DNA from: Grimontia indica
Lineage (GTDB): Bacteria; Pseudomonadota; Gammaproteobacteria; Enterobacterales; Vibrionaceae
Length of the DNA stretch: 64,000 nt
Direction of reading: 5' to 3'
Assembly (NCBI RefSeq): GCF_000333895.2
Contig: NZ_ANFM02000012.1
Span: 62,001 to 126,000, forward strand
Each line of letters begins with the position of its first letter. Positions within the stretch are counted from its first letter, which is position 1. The position numbers and the translations under genes were made by a program. This document shows, one piece after another, positions 30,254-40,538 of the stretch. Below the pieces are notes generated by a model, which did not search any database, had not been told where the DNA came from, and was given only the letters and a program-made list of their open reading frames with translations.

Positions 30254-32920
30254 ATGTCTGAAGTCATGAAAAATGACGTGGACGCACTAGAGACCCAAGA
30301 GTGGCTAGCAGCTCTTGAATCAGTCGTTCGTGAAGAAGGTGTAGAACGTGCCCAGTTCCTGCTTGAGCAAGTTATGGAAAAGGCGCGCCTTGACGGTGTT
30401 GATATGCCAACTGGCATCACCACCAACTATGTGAATACCATCCCAGCAGACAAAGAGCCTGCATACCCGGGTGATGTAAACCTGGAACGTCGTATTCGTT
30501 CTATCATTCGTTGGAACGCGATTATGATCGTGTTGCGCGCATCTAAGAAAGATCTGGAACTGGGCGGCCACATGGCGTCTTTCCAATCTTCAGCTGCATT
30601 CTACGAGACCTGTTTCAACCATTTCTTCCGCGCACCTAACGAGGTGGACGGTGGCGATCTGGTTTACTACCAAGGTCACATCTCACCGGGTATCTACTCG
30701 CGTGCATTCGTTGAAGGTCGTCTGACTGAAGAGCAACTGGATAACTTCCGTCAGGAAGTAGACGGTAAAGGTATCTCTTCTTACCCACACCCTAAACTGA
30801 TGCCTGAGTTCTGGCAGTTCCCAACCGTATCTATGGGTCTGGGTCCAATCTCTGCTATCTACCAAGCTCGTTTCCTGAAGTACCTGAACGGTCGTGGTCT
30901 GAAAGACACTACCAACCAGCGCGTATACGCATTCCTGGGTGATGGTGAGATGGATGAGCCAGAATCACGCGGCGCGATTTCTTTCGCAGCTCGTGAGAAG
31001 CTGGATAACCTGTGCTTCCTGATCAACTGTAACCTACAGCGCCTGGACGGCCCAGTAATGGGTAACGGCAAGATCATCCAAGAACTGGAAGGTCTGTTCA
31101 AAGGTGCTGGCTGGAACGTTGTTAAGGTTGTTTGGGGTAGCGGTTGGGACAAACTGCTGGCGAAAGACACCACCGGTAAACTGCTTCAACTGATGAATGA
31201 AACCGTTGACGGTGACTACCAGACGTTCAAAGCAAAAGATGGTGCTTACGTTCGTAAACACTTCTTCGGCAAATACCCAGAGACTGCAGCACTGGTTGCT
31301 GACATGACTGACGAAGAGATCTTCGCGCTGAAGCGCGGTGGTCACGAGCCGTCGAAGCTGTACGCAGCATTCAAAAACGCACAAGAAACTTCAGATCGCC
31401 CAACAGTGATCTTGGCTAAGACCGTTAAAGGTTACGGCATGGGTGAAGCAGCTGAAGGTAAGAACATTGCGCACCAGGTTAAGAAAATGGATATGACCCA
31501 TGTTCTGCACCTGCGTGACCGCCTGGGTCTGCAAGACCTGCTGTCTGACGAAGACGTTGCTGCACTGCCTTACCTGAAACTGGAAGAAGGTTCTGCGGAG
31601 CACCAGTACCTGCACGCTCGTCGTCAAGCGCTGAAAGGTTACACGCCTAAGCGTCTGCCTAACTTCACTGAAGAACTGACTCTGCCTCAGTTGGACGCGT
31701 TCCAACCTCTGCTGGAAGAGCAAAAGCGTGACATCTCTACCACCATGGCTTTCGTACGTGCACTAAACGTGCTGCTGAAAGACAAAGGCGTGGGCAAGAA
31801 CATCGTTCCAATCATTGCGGACGAAGCGCGTACCTTTGGTATGGAAGGTCTGTTCCGTCAAATCGGTATCTACAACCCGCACGGCCAGAACTACACCCCA
31901 CAAGACCGCGACATCGTTTCTTACTACAAAGAAGCAACGTCAGGTCAGGTACTGCAAGAAGGTATCAACGAACTGGGTGCAATGTCTTCATGGGTTGCTG
32001 CGGCAACATCATACAGCACCAACGATCTGCCAATGATCCCGTTCTACATCTACTACTCAATGTTCGGCTTCCAACGTGTTGGCGACATGGCGTGGATGGC
32101 TGGCGACCAACAAGCACGTGGCTTCCTGCTGGGTGCAACTGCAGGTCGTACAACGCTGAACGGTGAAGGTCTTCAGCACGAAGATGGTCACTCACACATC
32201 ATGGCGGGTACCGTTCCTAATTGTATCTCTTATGACCCAACTTTCGCTTACGAAGTTGCAGTGATCATGCAAGACGGTATCCGTCGCATGTACGGTCCAA
32301 AGCAAGAGAACGTGTTCTACTACCTGACGCTGATGAACGAAAACTACGCGCAGCCAGCAATGCCAGAAGGCGCTGAAGAAGGTATCCGTAAGGGTATCTA
32401 CAAGCTGGAAGCCTACGCGGGTGACAAAGCGAAAGTTCAGCTGATGGGCTCAGGCACCATCCTGAACGAAGTACGTGCAGCGGCTGACATCCTGAGCAAG
32501 GATTACGGCATCGCATCTGACGTATTCAGCGTGACGTCTTTCAACGAACTGGCACGTGATGGCCAGGCGTGTGATCGTCAGAACATGCTGAACCCAATGG
32601 CAGACGCGCAAGTCCCATACATTGCACAAGTGATGGGTACTGAGCCTGCTATCGTTGCGACTGACTACATGAAGAACTACGCGGACCAAGTTCGTGCGTT
32701 CATTCCTGCTGAGTCTTACCGCGTGCTGGGTACTGATGGCTTCGGTCGTTCAGACAGCCGTGAGAACCTGCGTCGTCACTTCGAAGTTAACGCTGGCTAC
32801 GTAGTCGTTGCTGCGCTGACTGAACTGGCGAAGCGTGGTGACATCGAGAAATCAGTGGTTGTTGAAGCCATTGAGAAGTTCGGTATCGACACTCAGAAAG
32901 TGAACCCACTGTACGCGTAA
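30254..32920 (+). CDS. aceE: Pyruvate dehydrogenase E1 component AceE
   Basis: An 888-residue homodimeric-type E1 that decarboxylates pyruvate with thiamine diphosphate and acetylates the E2 lipoyl group. The ThDP motif runs from [10 protein letters not shown] to [11 protein letters not shown]. Size agrees with the E. coli protein (887). AAAGGAT before the ATG is a good ribosome site. Codon use is strongly biased toward major codons, as expected for a highly expressed enzyme. It lies 14 bases before aceF. Confidence 0.98.
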   Translation: MSEVMKNDVDALETQEWLAALESVVREEGVERAQFLLEQVMEKARLDGVDMPTGITTNYVNTIPADKEPAYPGDVNLERRIRSIIRWNAIMIVLRASKKDLELGGHMASFQSSAAFYETCFNHFFRAPNEVDGGDLVYYQGHISPGIYSRAFVEGRLTEEQLDNFRQEVDGKGISSYPHPKLMPEFWQFPTVSMGLGPISAIYQARFLKYLNGRGLKDTTNQRVYAFLGDGEMDEPESRGAISFAAREKLDNLCFLINCNLQRLDGPVMGNGKIIQELEGLFKGAGWNVVKVVWGSGWDKLLAKDTTGKLLQLMNETVDGDYQTFKAKDGAYVRKHFFGKYPETAALVADMTDEEIFALKRGGHEPSKLYAAFKNAQETSDRPTVILAKTVKGYGMGEAAEGKNIAHQVKKMDMTHVLHLRDRLGLQDLLSDEDVAALPYLKLEEGSAEHQYLHARRQALKGYTPKRLPNFTEELTLPQLDAFQPLLEEQKRDISTTMAFVRALNVLLKDKGVGKNIVPIIADEARTFGMEGLFRQIGIYNPHGQNYTPQDRDIVSYYKEATSGQVLQEGINELGAMSSWVAAATSYSTNDLPMIPFYIYYSMFGFQRVGDMAWMAGDQQARGFLLGATAGRTTLNGEGLQHEDGHSHIMAGTVPNCISYDPTFAYEVAVIMQDGIRRMYGPKQENVFYYLTLMNENYAQPAMPEGAEEGIRKGIYKLEAYAGDKAKVQLMGSGTILNEVRAAADILSKDYGIASDVFSVTSFNELARDGQACDRQNMLNPMADAQVPYIAQVMGTEPAIVATDYMKNYADQVRAFIPAESYRVLGTDGFGRSDSRENLRRHFEVNAGYVVVAALTELAKRGDIEKSVVVEAIEKFGIDTQKVNPLYA

Positions 32921-32934
32921 GAGGCATATATCAA

Positions 32935-34827
32935 ATGGCAATCGAAATTAACGTACCAGACATCGGTGCCGATGAGGTTGAAGTTACTGAGATCCTCGTT
33001 AGCGTTGGTGACAAAGTTGAAGAAGATCAGTCGCTGATCACCGTTGAAGGTGACAAGGCGTCGATGGAAGTACCTGCATCACAGGCCGGTGTGGTTAAAG
33101 AAATCAAAATCGCAGAAGGCGACAAGGTTTCTACCGGTTCTCTGATCATGATTTTCGAAGCCGAGGGTGCAGCTGAAGCTGCACCTGCTCCTGCAGCAGA
33201 AGCCGCTCCAGCAGCGGCACCTGCTCCAGCAGCAGCGGCTGAGCTGAAAGAAGTTCACGTACCAGATATCGGTGGCGACGAAGTAGAAGTCACTGAAATC
33301 ATGGTAGCGGTTGGCGACAGCATTGAAGAAGAGCAATCTCTGATCACTGTTGAAGGCGATAAAGCATCAATGGAAGTACCAGCTCCTTTCGCTGGTGTTC
33401 TGAAAGAAATCAAAGTAGCAGCGGGTGACAAAGTGTCTACCGGCTCACTGATCATGGTTTTCGAGACTGCAGGTTCAGGCGCAGCACCAGTTGCAGCGGC
33501 TCCAGCAGCAGAAGCTCCTGCGGCAGCACCAGTCGCTGGCGGCGTGAAAGAAGTTCACGTTCCGGACATCGGTGGTGACGAAGTCGAAGTGACCGAAATC
33601 ATGGTAGCAATCGGCGACAGCATCGAAGAAGAGCAGTCACTGATCACTGTCGAAGGTGACAAGGCTTCTATGGAAGTCCCTGCACCATTCGCAGGCGTAC
33701 TGAAAGAAATCAAAGTAGCAGCAGGCGATAAAGTGTCTACTGGCTCGTTGATCATGGTGTTTGAAGTGGCTGGCGCAGCACCAGCGGCGGCAGCGCCAGC
33801 AGCATCTGCACCTGCAGCGGCTCCAGCTCCTGCGGCGGCACCTGCAGCAGCTTCTGCGCCAGCAGCAACCGGTGATTTCCAGGAAAACAACGAGTACGCT
33901 CACGCGTCTCCAGTTGTTCGTCGCCTGGCTCGTGAGTTTGGCGTTAACCTGTCGAAAGTGAAAGGTACAGGCCGTAAGAGCCGTATCCTGAAAGAAGACG
34001 TTCAGAACTATGTGAAAGATGCGCTTAAGCGTCTGGAATCTGGTGCGGCGGCTTCTGCTTCTGGTAAAGGTGACGGCGCTGCATTGGGTCTTCTGCCTTG
34101 GCCGAAAGTTGATTTCAGCAAGTTCGGTGAAACTGAGGTTCAACCTCTTTCTCGCATCAAGAAGATTTCTGGCGCGAACCTGCACCGTAACTGGGTAATG
34201 ATCCCTCACGTGACTCAGTGGGACAACGCTGACATCACTGAGCTGGAAGCATTCCGTAAAGAACAAAATGCTATCGAAGCGAAGAAAGACACTGGCATGA
34301 AGATCACCCCACTGGTGTTCATCATGAAAGCTGTTGCGAAAGCGCTGGAAGCATTCCCAACGTTCAACTCTTCGCTGTCTGAAGACGGTGAGAGCCTGAT
34401 CCTGAAGAAATTCGTTAACGTTGGTATCGCAGTAGACACGCCAAACGGCCTTGTTGTTCCAGTCTTCAAAGATGTGAACAAGAAAGGTATCTATGAGCTG
34501 TCTTCTGAGCTGATGGAAGTATCGAAGAAAGCACGTGCTGGCAAGCTGACCGCAGCTGACATGCAAGGTGGCTGTTTCACTATTTCCAGCCTGGGTGGCA
34601 TCGGTGGTACTGCATTCACGCCAATCGTGAATGCGCCTGAAGTTGCAATCCTGGGTGTGTCTAAGTCAGAAATGAAACCTGTATGGAACGGCAAAGAATT
34701 TGCGCCTCGCCTGCAGCTGCCATTGTCTCTATCGTATGATCACCGCGTGATCGACGGTGCAGACGGTGCACGTTTCATTACTTACCTGAACGAGTGTCTG
34801 TCAGACATTCGCCGTCTGGTACTGTAA
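32935..34827 (+). CDS. aceF: Dihydrolipoyl acetyltransferase AceF (E2, three lipoyl domains)
   Basis: A 630-residue E2 core of pyruvate dehydrogenase. Three lipoyl domains (about residues 1-75, 103-177 and 203-277) each carry the lipoylated lysine in [10 protein letters not shown]. They are joined by Ala/Pro-rich flexible linkers. An E1/E3-binding domain follows ([20 protein letters not shown]), then the catalytic domain with [17 protein letters not shown] near the end. The second and third lipoyl domains differ at one of 72 residues and are exactly 300 bp apart. The E. coli protein has the same length. Confidence 0.98.
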   Translation: MAIEINVPDIGADEVEVTEILVSVGDKVEEDQSLITVEGDKASMEVPASQAGVVKEIKIAEGDKVSTGSLIMIFEAEGAAEAAPAPAAEAAPAAAPAPAAAAELKEVHVPDIGGDEVEVTEIMVAVGDSIEEEQSLITVEGDKASMEVPAPFAGVLKEIKVAAGDKVSTGSLIMVFETAGSGAAPVAAAPAAEAPAAAPVAGGVKEVHVPDIGGDEVEVTEIMVAIGDSIEEEQSLITVEGDKASMEVPAPFAGVLKEIKVAAGDKVSTGSLIMVFEVAGAAPAAAAPAASAPAAAPAPAAAPAAASAPAATGDFQENNEYAHASPVVRRLAREFGVNLSKVKGTGRKSRILKEDVQNYVKDALKRLESGAAASASGKGDGAALGLLPWPKVDFSKFGETEVQPLSRIKKISGANLHRNWVMIPHVTQWDNADITELEAFRKEQNAIEAKKDTGMKITPLVFIMKAVAKALEAFPTFNSSLSEDGESLILKKFVNVGIAVDTPNGLVVPVFKDVNKKGIYELSSELMEVSKKARAGKLTAADMQGGCFTISSLGGIGGTAFTPIVNAPEVAILGVSKSEMKPVWNGKEFAPRLQLPLSLSYDHRVIDGADGARFITYLNECLSDIRRLVL

Positions 34828-34842
34828 GGCAACACTCCCCCG

Positions 34843-34878
34843 ATCAGCGTTCGTCTGCATATGGCGAACGCTGATTTG
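34843..34878 (+). terminator. Hairpin between aceF and lpd
   Basis: ATCAGCGTTCG (34843-34853) and CGAACGCTGAT (34865-34875) form a perfect 11-bp stem with an 11-nt loop. Only TTG follows, so it is not a classic terminator; it may stabilise the aceEF 3' end or partly separate aceEF from lpd, which starts 161 bp later and could have its own promoter. Confidence 0.45.
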
Positions 34879-35036
34879 ATGTACAGCTCACAGGCTATGG
34901 GTTTTTATTTTTCAGCTTTTTAACAGGGCTGTAAACTGTCAGGCCAAATGCGAGGCTAGATGTACCGCGCAGTGAAACAAATGGTCCAAGATAATAAAAC
35001 TCTTAGTCAGGGATATAAGACTACAACGAGGTCAGA

Positions 35037-36467
35037 ATGAGTAAAGAAATCAAAGCCCAAGTCGTCGTACTGGGTTCGGGTCCTGCAGGTTATTCAGCGG
35101 CGTTTCGCTGTGCAGACCTGGGTCTGGACACCGTTCTGGTAGAAAAATACAGCACGCTGGGTGGTGTGTGTCTGAACGTGGGTTGTATCCCATCGAAAGC
35201 ACTGCTGCACGTAGCGAAAGTTATCGAAGAAGCAAAAGCGATGGCTGATCACGGTGTTGTATTTGGCGAACCAACTACAGACATCAGCAAAATCCGCGTA
35301 TGGAAAGAGAAAGTTGTTAACCAACTGACTGGCGGTCTTGGCGGCATGGCTAAGATGCGTAAAGTGAACGTGGTTAATGGCTACGGTAAATTTACCGGCC
35401 CTAACACCATCGTGGTTGAAGGTGCAGATGGCGCGACCACTGTTAACTTCGACAACGCAATCATCGCTGCGGGTTCTCGCCCAATCGAACTGCCATTTAT
35501 CCCGCATGAAGATCCACGCATCTGGGACTCTACCGATGCACTGGAACTGAAAGAAGTTCCTGAGAAAATGCTGGTTATGGGTGGCGGTATCATCGGTCTG
35601 GAGATGGGTACTGTTTATCACTCGCTGGGTTCTCAAATCGACGTGGTTGAGATGTTCGACCAAGTTATCCCAGCAGCAGATAAAGACATCGTTAAAGTCT
35701 TCACCAAGCGTATCAGCAAGAAGTTCAACCTGATGCTGGAAACCAAAGTGACTGCGGTTGAAGCGAAGGAAGACGGCATCTATGTAACGATGGAAGGCAA
35801 GAAAGCACCTGCTGAGCCGACGCGTTACGATGCAGTACTGGTTGCTATCGGCCGTGTACCTAACGGTAAACTGCTGGACGCTGAGAAATCTGGCGTTGAA
35901 GTTGATGAGCGTGGCTTCATCAACGTTGATAAGCAAATGCGTACTAACGTACCGCACATCTACGCGATCGGTGACATCGTAGGTCAGCCAATGCTGGCTC
36001 ACAAAGGTGTTCATGAAGGTCACGTAGCAGCTGAAGTTATCGCTGGTAAGAAGCACTACTTCGACCCGAAAGTGATTCCATCTATTGCGTACACTGAGCC
36101 AGAAGTGGCTTGGGTTGGTCTGACTGAGAAAGAAGCGAAAGCACAAGGCATCAACTACGAAGTTGCTACCTTCCCATGGGCTGCATCTGGCCGTGCAATC
36201 GCGTCTGACTGCTCAGACGGTATGACAAAGATGATCTTCGACAAAGACACTCACCGTGTTATCGGTGGTGCGATTGTTGGTACCAACGGCGGCGAACTGC
36301 TGGGCGAAATCGGTCTGGCTATCGAGATGGGTTGTGATGCTGAAGACATCGCACTGACCATTCACGCTCACCCGACTCTGCACGAGTCTGTTGGTCTGGC
36401 TGCGGAAGTGTTTGAAGGTACGATTACTGACCTGCCAAACGCGAAAGCGGTGAAGAAGAAAAAATAA
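35037..36467 (+). CDS. lpdA: Dihydrolipoamide dehydrogenase Lpd (E3)
   Basis: A 476-residue FAD flavoenzyme that reoxidises lipoyl groups for pyruvate and 2-oxoglutarate dehydrogenases. The N-terminal FAD loop is VVLGSGPAGYSAAFR, the redox disulfide is CLNVGC, the NAD loop is VMGGGIIGLEMG, and the C-terminal catalytic pair is in HAHPTLHE. An ACGAGG Shine-Dalgarno supports the start. It ends in a charged KKKK tail and is followed by a terminator. Confidence 0.98.
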   Translation: MSKEIKAQVVVLGSGPAGYSAAFRCADLGLDTVLVEKYSTLGGVCLNVGCIPSKALLHVAKVIEEAKAMADHGVVFGEPTTDISKIRVWKEKVVNQLTGGLGGMAKMRKVNVVNGYGKFTGPNTIVVEGADGATTVNFDNAIIAAGSRPIELPFIPHEDPRIWDSTDALELKEVPEKMLVMGGGIIGLEMGTVYHSLGSQIDVVEMFDQVIPAADKDIVKVFTKRISKKFNLMLETKVTAVEAKEDGIYVTMEGKKAPAEPTRYDAVLVAIGRVPNGKLLDAEKSGVEVDERGFINVDKQMRTNVPHIYAIGDIVGQPMLAHKGVHEGHVAAEVIAGKKHYFDPKVIPSIAYTEPEVAWVGLTEKEAKAQGINYEVATFPWAASGRAIASDCSDGMTKMIFDKDTHRVIGGAIVGTNGGELLGEIGLAIEMGCDAEDIALTIHAHPTLHESVGLAAEVFEGTITDLPNAKAVKKKK

Positions 36468-36488
36468 TTTCTGATTCTTGAATTGAAG

Positions 36489-36515
36489 AGCGTCTCTTAG
36501 GAGGCGCTTTTTTTA
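36489..36515 (+). terminator. Terminator after lpd
   Basis: AGCGTCTC (36489-36496) and GAGGCGCT (36501-36508) pair over 8 bp (one G-U) with a TTAG loop and are followed by seven T. Confidence 0.85.
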
Positions 36516-36842
36516 TTCTTAGTGAACAGTAACATAGGCTTTGTGTTGATATTACTATGCACCTGTAACAACTTGATGTTAGTCCTTTTTGAACCAGCCT
36601 TGAACCTTTTAAAAGGTCAGTGTACTTTTATTTCGATTAGGTCAAAGAAGTGTTTGATAATGTTTCTGAATAATTGAAAAAACGCATAATATTGCGGACA
36701 TTGATCGTGTGCTTGTCTGATTTAGCGTAAGCCTTTTGGCTCCCCTTTTTGACAGAGTTGTGTTCAATACAGCTTTTCTGTCAGCCCTACTTTTTGCTTT
36801 ATCAACAATATCTATCAACCGTTTTTGCAGTTTGAGGTCCCC
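36516..36842. other. Intergenic region before the first chemoreceptor gene
   Basis: This AT-rich gap has no convincing gene. It holds a perfect 14-bp palindrome ACCTTTTAAAAGGT at 36604-36617 and a small AGCC/GGCT hairpin followed by CCCCTTTTT near 36735-36750. GAGG at 36833-36836 is the ribosome site of the following gene. No sigma28-type promoter with correct spacing was found. Confidence 0.4.
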
Positions 36843-38486
36843 ATGTTTGCGTTTAGCCAACTCTCGTTCAAGACCAAGCTATTTATACCGCTTGCGTTTG
36901 TCAGTACCATTTTTACCAGCGTCCTAGTGGCGTCCTATCAGACATTTGAAAGGCAAATTACGCTCAACGAAGAGCTTAATGGGCAGCTTCAACCCACATT
37001 CACTGACATCGAAGATGCTTATCGAGATCTTTACCAATCAATGGGAAGCTTAGAAGGCTTACTGGCGCGAGGCGTATCGCCAGAAACCGTTAAATCGCAA
37101 CAGTTTGAATTTTTTGAAAATGCTCCGCTAGCAGTAAAGCGTATGCAGTCATTCCAATCTTTGATTGATTTGGGCATTGTTGATCGTTCCTTACAGGCAG
37201 TGCTCAATCGGCTAACGCAGAATACAGAGCGTTGGCTAGATGAGCTTGAGTTGCTCATCAGTGATCCTTCAACAGTAAAAGCGCGCTATGCCCAACAGCA
37301 CCAAGCGCTTTCAAGTGACTTTGCAAGCCTTCGTAATGACATAAAAATCCTTGAAAAAGCGATTGAATCGGCAAGCAAACGCGTATCCGGCGAGATTGCT
37401 ACGTCCACGATCAGTGCTGAGCGTTTGATTGTTGGTGGCACGCTTGCTGCGCTTATTTTGGCCCTGGTTGGCGGGATAGTGCTGTCCCGAATGCTGATGA
37501 AGCCAATGAATGAAATGTTGGAAGCACTGAGAAACATTGCTTCTGGAGACGGCGATCTGACGCAGCGACTGTCGGTGCAATCGCAGGATGAGATTGGACA
37601 ACTTGGCAACGCATTTAACGAATTTGTCAGCAAGATACAAACCAGTATTAAGCAGGTTGTTGATGCTTCTCATGATGTCCGTGCTCAAACAGAGCAGATT
37701 GAAACGGCGATGCGAAGCAGTGTGACACAAACAGAAAGTCAACAACGTGAAAGCGACATGATCGCCGCTGCGGTGCAGGAAATGAGTGCCAGCAGCTTCC
37801 AGATCAGCGAAAACGCTTCGGAAGCAGCAGAAGCGACTCATACTGCCACGCAGGAAGTGGGCGCAGCGCAGGATAGCCTTGCGAGCACTGTGAGCGCGAT
37901 GGCGTCTCTTCGTGAGCGTATTGAGCAGTCACAATCGACCATTGGTACCTTGAACAATGATGTCGACAGCATTGCGTCAATCATCGACGTGATCCGTGGT
38001 ATCGCGGAACAAACCAACCTGCTGGCATTGAATGCAGCGATTGAAGCGGCACGTGCGGGAGAACAGGGCAGAGGTTTTGCCGTTGTTGCCGATGAAGTGC
38101 GTGTGCTGGCGAACAAGACCCAGCAAAGTACGGAAGAGATCCGCGAAATGATTGAGCGTCTTGAAACAGGCACCAAGAATGCCGTGGTAGCTATGGATGA
38201 GAGCAGCGAAGCGAGTCAGAAGACCGTTTCTCAAATCCAGCAAACCTCCGAATACCTGGATGCGGTATCCACCATGATTGTGACCATCAATGACCAGAAC
38301 AGTCAGGTTGCAGCAGCGTCTTCTCAGCAAAAGACAGTCTCGGAAGACATTAACCGCAACATTCACGGTATCGTGGAAAACGGTAAGCAAGTGCACGATA
38401 ACCTGGAAGAAGTGGAAGGTGTGTGCCTGAATCTGGCGCAAAGAAGCCGACAACTCGACAGTGTGGTTGGCGCTTTCAGAGTCTAA
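36843..38486 (+). CDS. Methyl-accepting chemotaxis protein, small periplasmic domain
   Basis: A 547-residue chemoreceptor. A membrane segment near residues 13-32 is followed by a helical periplasmic domain of about 155 residues, a second membrane segment ([20 protein letters not shown]), a HAMP domain, and the signalling domain with the conserved hairpin tip [20 protein letters not shown]. No C-terminal CheR/CheB pentapeptide was seen. ATG 36843 is chosen because GAGG lies seven bases upstream; an upstream TTG would add six residues. The ligand is unknown. It is convergent with a second chemoreceptor gene. Confidence 0.93.
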   Translation: MFAFSQLSFKTKLFIPLAFVSTIFTSVLVASYQTFERQITLNEELNGQLQPTFTDIEDAYRDLYQSMGSLEGLLARGVSPETVKSQQFEFFENAPLAVKRMQSFQSLIDLGIVDRSLQAVLNRLTQNTERWLDELELLISDPSTVKARYAQQHQALSSDFASLRNDIKILEKAIESASKRVSGEIATSTISAERLIVGGTLAALILALVGGIVLSRMLMKPMNEMLEALRNIASGDGDLTQRLSVQSQDEIGQLGNAFNEFVSKIQTSIKQVVDASHDVRAQTEQIETAMRSSVTQTESQQRESDMIAAAVQEMSASSFQISENASEAAEATHTATQEVGAAQDSLASTVSAMASLRERIEQSQSTIGTLNNDVDSIASIIDVIRGIAEQTNLLALNAAIEAARAGEQGRGFAVVADEVRVLANKTQQSTEEIREMIERLETGTKNAVVAMDESSEASQKTVSQIQQTSEYLDAVSTMIVTINDQNSQVAAASSQQKTVSEDINRNIHGIVENGKQVHDNLEEVEGVCLNLAQRSRQLDSVVGAFRV

Positions 38487-38499
38487 GTTTTCACGCACA

Positions 38500-38528
38500 A
38501 AAAAACGCCGCAATTGCGGCGTTTTTTG
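38500..38528. terminator. Bidirectional terminator between two chemoreceptor genes
   Basis: AAAACGCCGC and GCGGCGTTTT form a 10-bp stem with an AATT loop, flanked by A and T runs on both sides. It serves both convergent genes. Confidence 0.9.
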
Positions 38529-38545
38529 CTTTTTGTTGGCAACGC

Positions 38546-40459
38546 TTAAAGTTTAAAGCGTTTTACCAGTTCATCGAGTGTATGCGAAAGTTCGCGCAAT
38601 TCATCGCTGGCACGCGCCATGTTCTCAGCAGTATCTGCGGTTTGCTGGGTAGTTTCGTTAATGTCTTCGATGTTGCGATTGATGTCTGCAACAACGGTAG
38701 ATTGTTCTTCCGTCGCTGTCGCCACCTGAGTATTGATGTCTGAAATCAGGACGATTTGCTCGTTGATTTGCATCAGCGCTGAAGAGGCATTCTGTGAGGC
38801 ATCCGCGCCTTGGAAAGTCAGCTGTTGACTGTTCTCCATCGCTTCAACCGCAAATTGCGCTTCTTTCTGCAGATCATCGATCATGGTCTGGATTTCATTG
38901 GTGGATTCCGCAGTGCGGCTGGCAAGGCTTCTCACTTCATCCGCAACAACCGCAAAGCCACGTCCTTGTTCGCCAGCGCGTGCCGCTTCAATCGCTGCAT
39001 TCAGCGCCAGTAAATTGGTTTGTTCCGAAACACCACGAATCACGTCCAGAATACCGCCGATTTGCTGAGTGTTGCCTGCCAGTTTGCGGATCACTTCTGC
39101 CATGTTGTTCATGTCAGTGGCCAGCTGCTGAATATTATCTTGCGCCGACATGACCACGCTCTGGCCCGTCGCCGTTTCATTCGCGGCATTGTTGGCTGAA
39201 TCCGCCGCATGGGCAGCATTGGCCGCGATTTCGTTTACCGTCGCTCCCATTTCATTAATGGCAGTAACCACCAACATGGTACGGTCACGCTGACTTTGGC
39301 TCTGATTCTGGGTCATTTGTGCTTGTTCAGCCACGACAGATGCTGAGTTGTTCAGTGATTGACTGGTAGCTGCTACGTCACCCACCACCTGATGGATTTT
39401 GCTGACGAAACCATTGAAACCCTGCGCAAGCTGACCGATTTCGTCGTTGCCTTTGACTTCAAGACGTTGGCGGAGGTCGCCTTCACCTTCACCGATATCG
39501 CGGAAAACTTTCGCCAGATCGGAGATAGGACGGGTGATGGTTGATGCAAGGAAAACGGCTGCTATGGCAATCAGCGCACACACCAAGACGGACAGCAGGA
39601 TAATTTGCTGGGCAGTACTGGTAAGCTCATCGTAAACCTCATCGGTAGGTACTTCCGCCACGACAAACCAGTCAAGAGATGGGATGTAGCTGGAGGCCAA
39701 CAGAACATTACGTTCATTAGTTGAGGCTTCAATCAGGTTAAAGTCACGTTGAATTAACAGGTCGCGAACATTTTCCTGATACATCTGCGCGATGTTACTG
39801 TTGCCCATGTGGACACTGTCGCGGTGCAATTGCACACGACCATCGCGAGAAACCATAAACACAAAACCGCTTTGCTCAACTTTGAACTGGTTCAAAAAGC
39901 TGACCATTTTATCCATCGAGCGGGACAGACCAGCCAATAGGGGGCCGTTAAGCTGTTGGTAGTTTACAAACAGCTTCAGGTCGCCGTTATCTTCCCGGTA
40001 TACGCTGGTGGTGCGTGCTTTGCCGCTGCTGACCAGTTTAAAGAACCAGGAACTGTCTTCTGGTTTCAGCTGGCGTAGAAAGCCGTCCTGGTTCCAGTAG
40101 TCACCGTTTGCACGATTGGCGACAGAAGCATCCGTTAACTGGTATTGTTGTTTAAGTGACTGAAGGGTGTCGACGATATCTGATTTCGCGCGAGGGTCTC
40201 CCGCAGCCTGAACGGCGGTTGCCATCATTGGCATGCTGGCCAGTTGCTCTGCGGCGGCTTTCAGTTGGGTGACACTTTGCTCCACTTCTTCACGGATATT
40301 GGTGAGAAGTAGCGGCAGCTCATTGTCGAGCAGACGCGCCTCTAGCATATCGTGGGCTTTGGTGAGACTCAGGAAACTGACGAGGGTGGTGGATGCGATA
40401 ACCGCTGAGATCATCGCGAAAATGAGTTTCTGTTTTATAGTTAACCGCGTGAAATTCAT
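38546..40459 (-). CDS. Methyl-accepting chemotaxis protein with large (Cache-type) sensor
   Basis: A 637-residue chemoreceptor. The first membrane segment is at about residues 12-32, and a periplasmic domain of about 250 residues contains paired features of a double Cache domain ([17 protein letters not shown], then [17 protein letters not shown]). A second membrane segment lies near residues 285-310. HAMP follows ([20 protein letters not shown]), then the signalling domain with [20 protein letters not shown]. There is no evident C-terminal pentapeptide. The ligand is not predictable by eye; the dCache call is family-level inference. Confidence 0.92.
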   Translation of the reverse strand: MNFTRLTIKQKLIFAMISAVIASTTLVSFLSLTKAHDMLEARLLDNELPLLLTNIREEVEQSVTQLKAAAEQLASMPMMATAVQAAGDPRAKSDIVDTLQSLKQQYQLTDASVANRANGDYWNQDGFLRQLKPEDSSWFFKLVSSGKARTTSVYREDNGDLKLFVNYQQLNGPLLAGLSRSMDKMVSFLNQFKVEQSGFVFMVSRDGRVQLHRDSVHMGNSNIAQMYQENVRDLLIQRDFNLIEASTNERNVLLASSYIPSLDWFVVAEVPTDEVYDELTSTAQQIILLSVLVCALIAIAAVFLASTITRPISDLAKVFRDIGEGEGDLRQRLEVKGNDEIGQLAQGFNGFVSKIHQVVGDVAATSQSLNNSASVVAEQAQMTQNQSQSQRDRTMLVVTAINEMGATVNEIAANAAHAADSANNAANETATGQSVVMSAQDNIQQLATDMNNMAEVIRKLAGNTQQIGGILDVIRGVSEQTNLLALNAAIEAARAGEQGRGFAVVADEVRSLASRTAESTNEIQTMIDDLQKEAQFAVEAMENSQQLTFQGADASQNASSALMQINEQIVLISDINTQVATATEEQSTVVADINRNIEDINETTQQTADTAENMARASDELRELSHTLDELVKRFKL

Positions 40460-40538
40460 ACTTTTCTCCGTGGTGCCGATATGAGCTCGGCGTTATGTGT
40501 CGCTTTTAAGGAACATCAAAATTGCAAGGCAGCAAAAA

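Noticed and set aside
35094-36146. Long antisense frame (350 codons) inside lpd, with similar ones in aceF, secA and acnB
   Set aside because: Long antisense frames are expected opposite genes with strong major-codon bias; the translations are low-quality and lack domains.
36640-36665. Possible sigma28 flagellar promoter before the chemoreceptor gene
   Set aside because: The TCAAAG and GATAA words are only about eight bases apart instead of the required spacing.
36642-36860. A 72-codon minus-strand frame rich in Lys/Arg overlapping the chemoreceptor start
   Set aside because: It overlaps the start of a real gene and ends in an AT-rich gap; basic composition comes from the opposite strand, and no family match is apparent.
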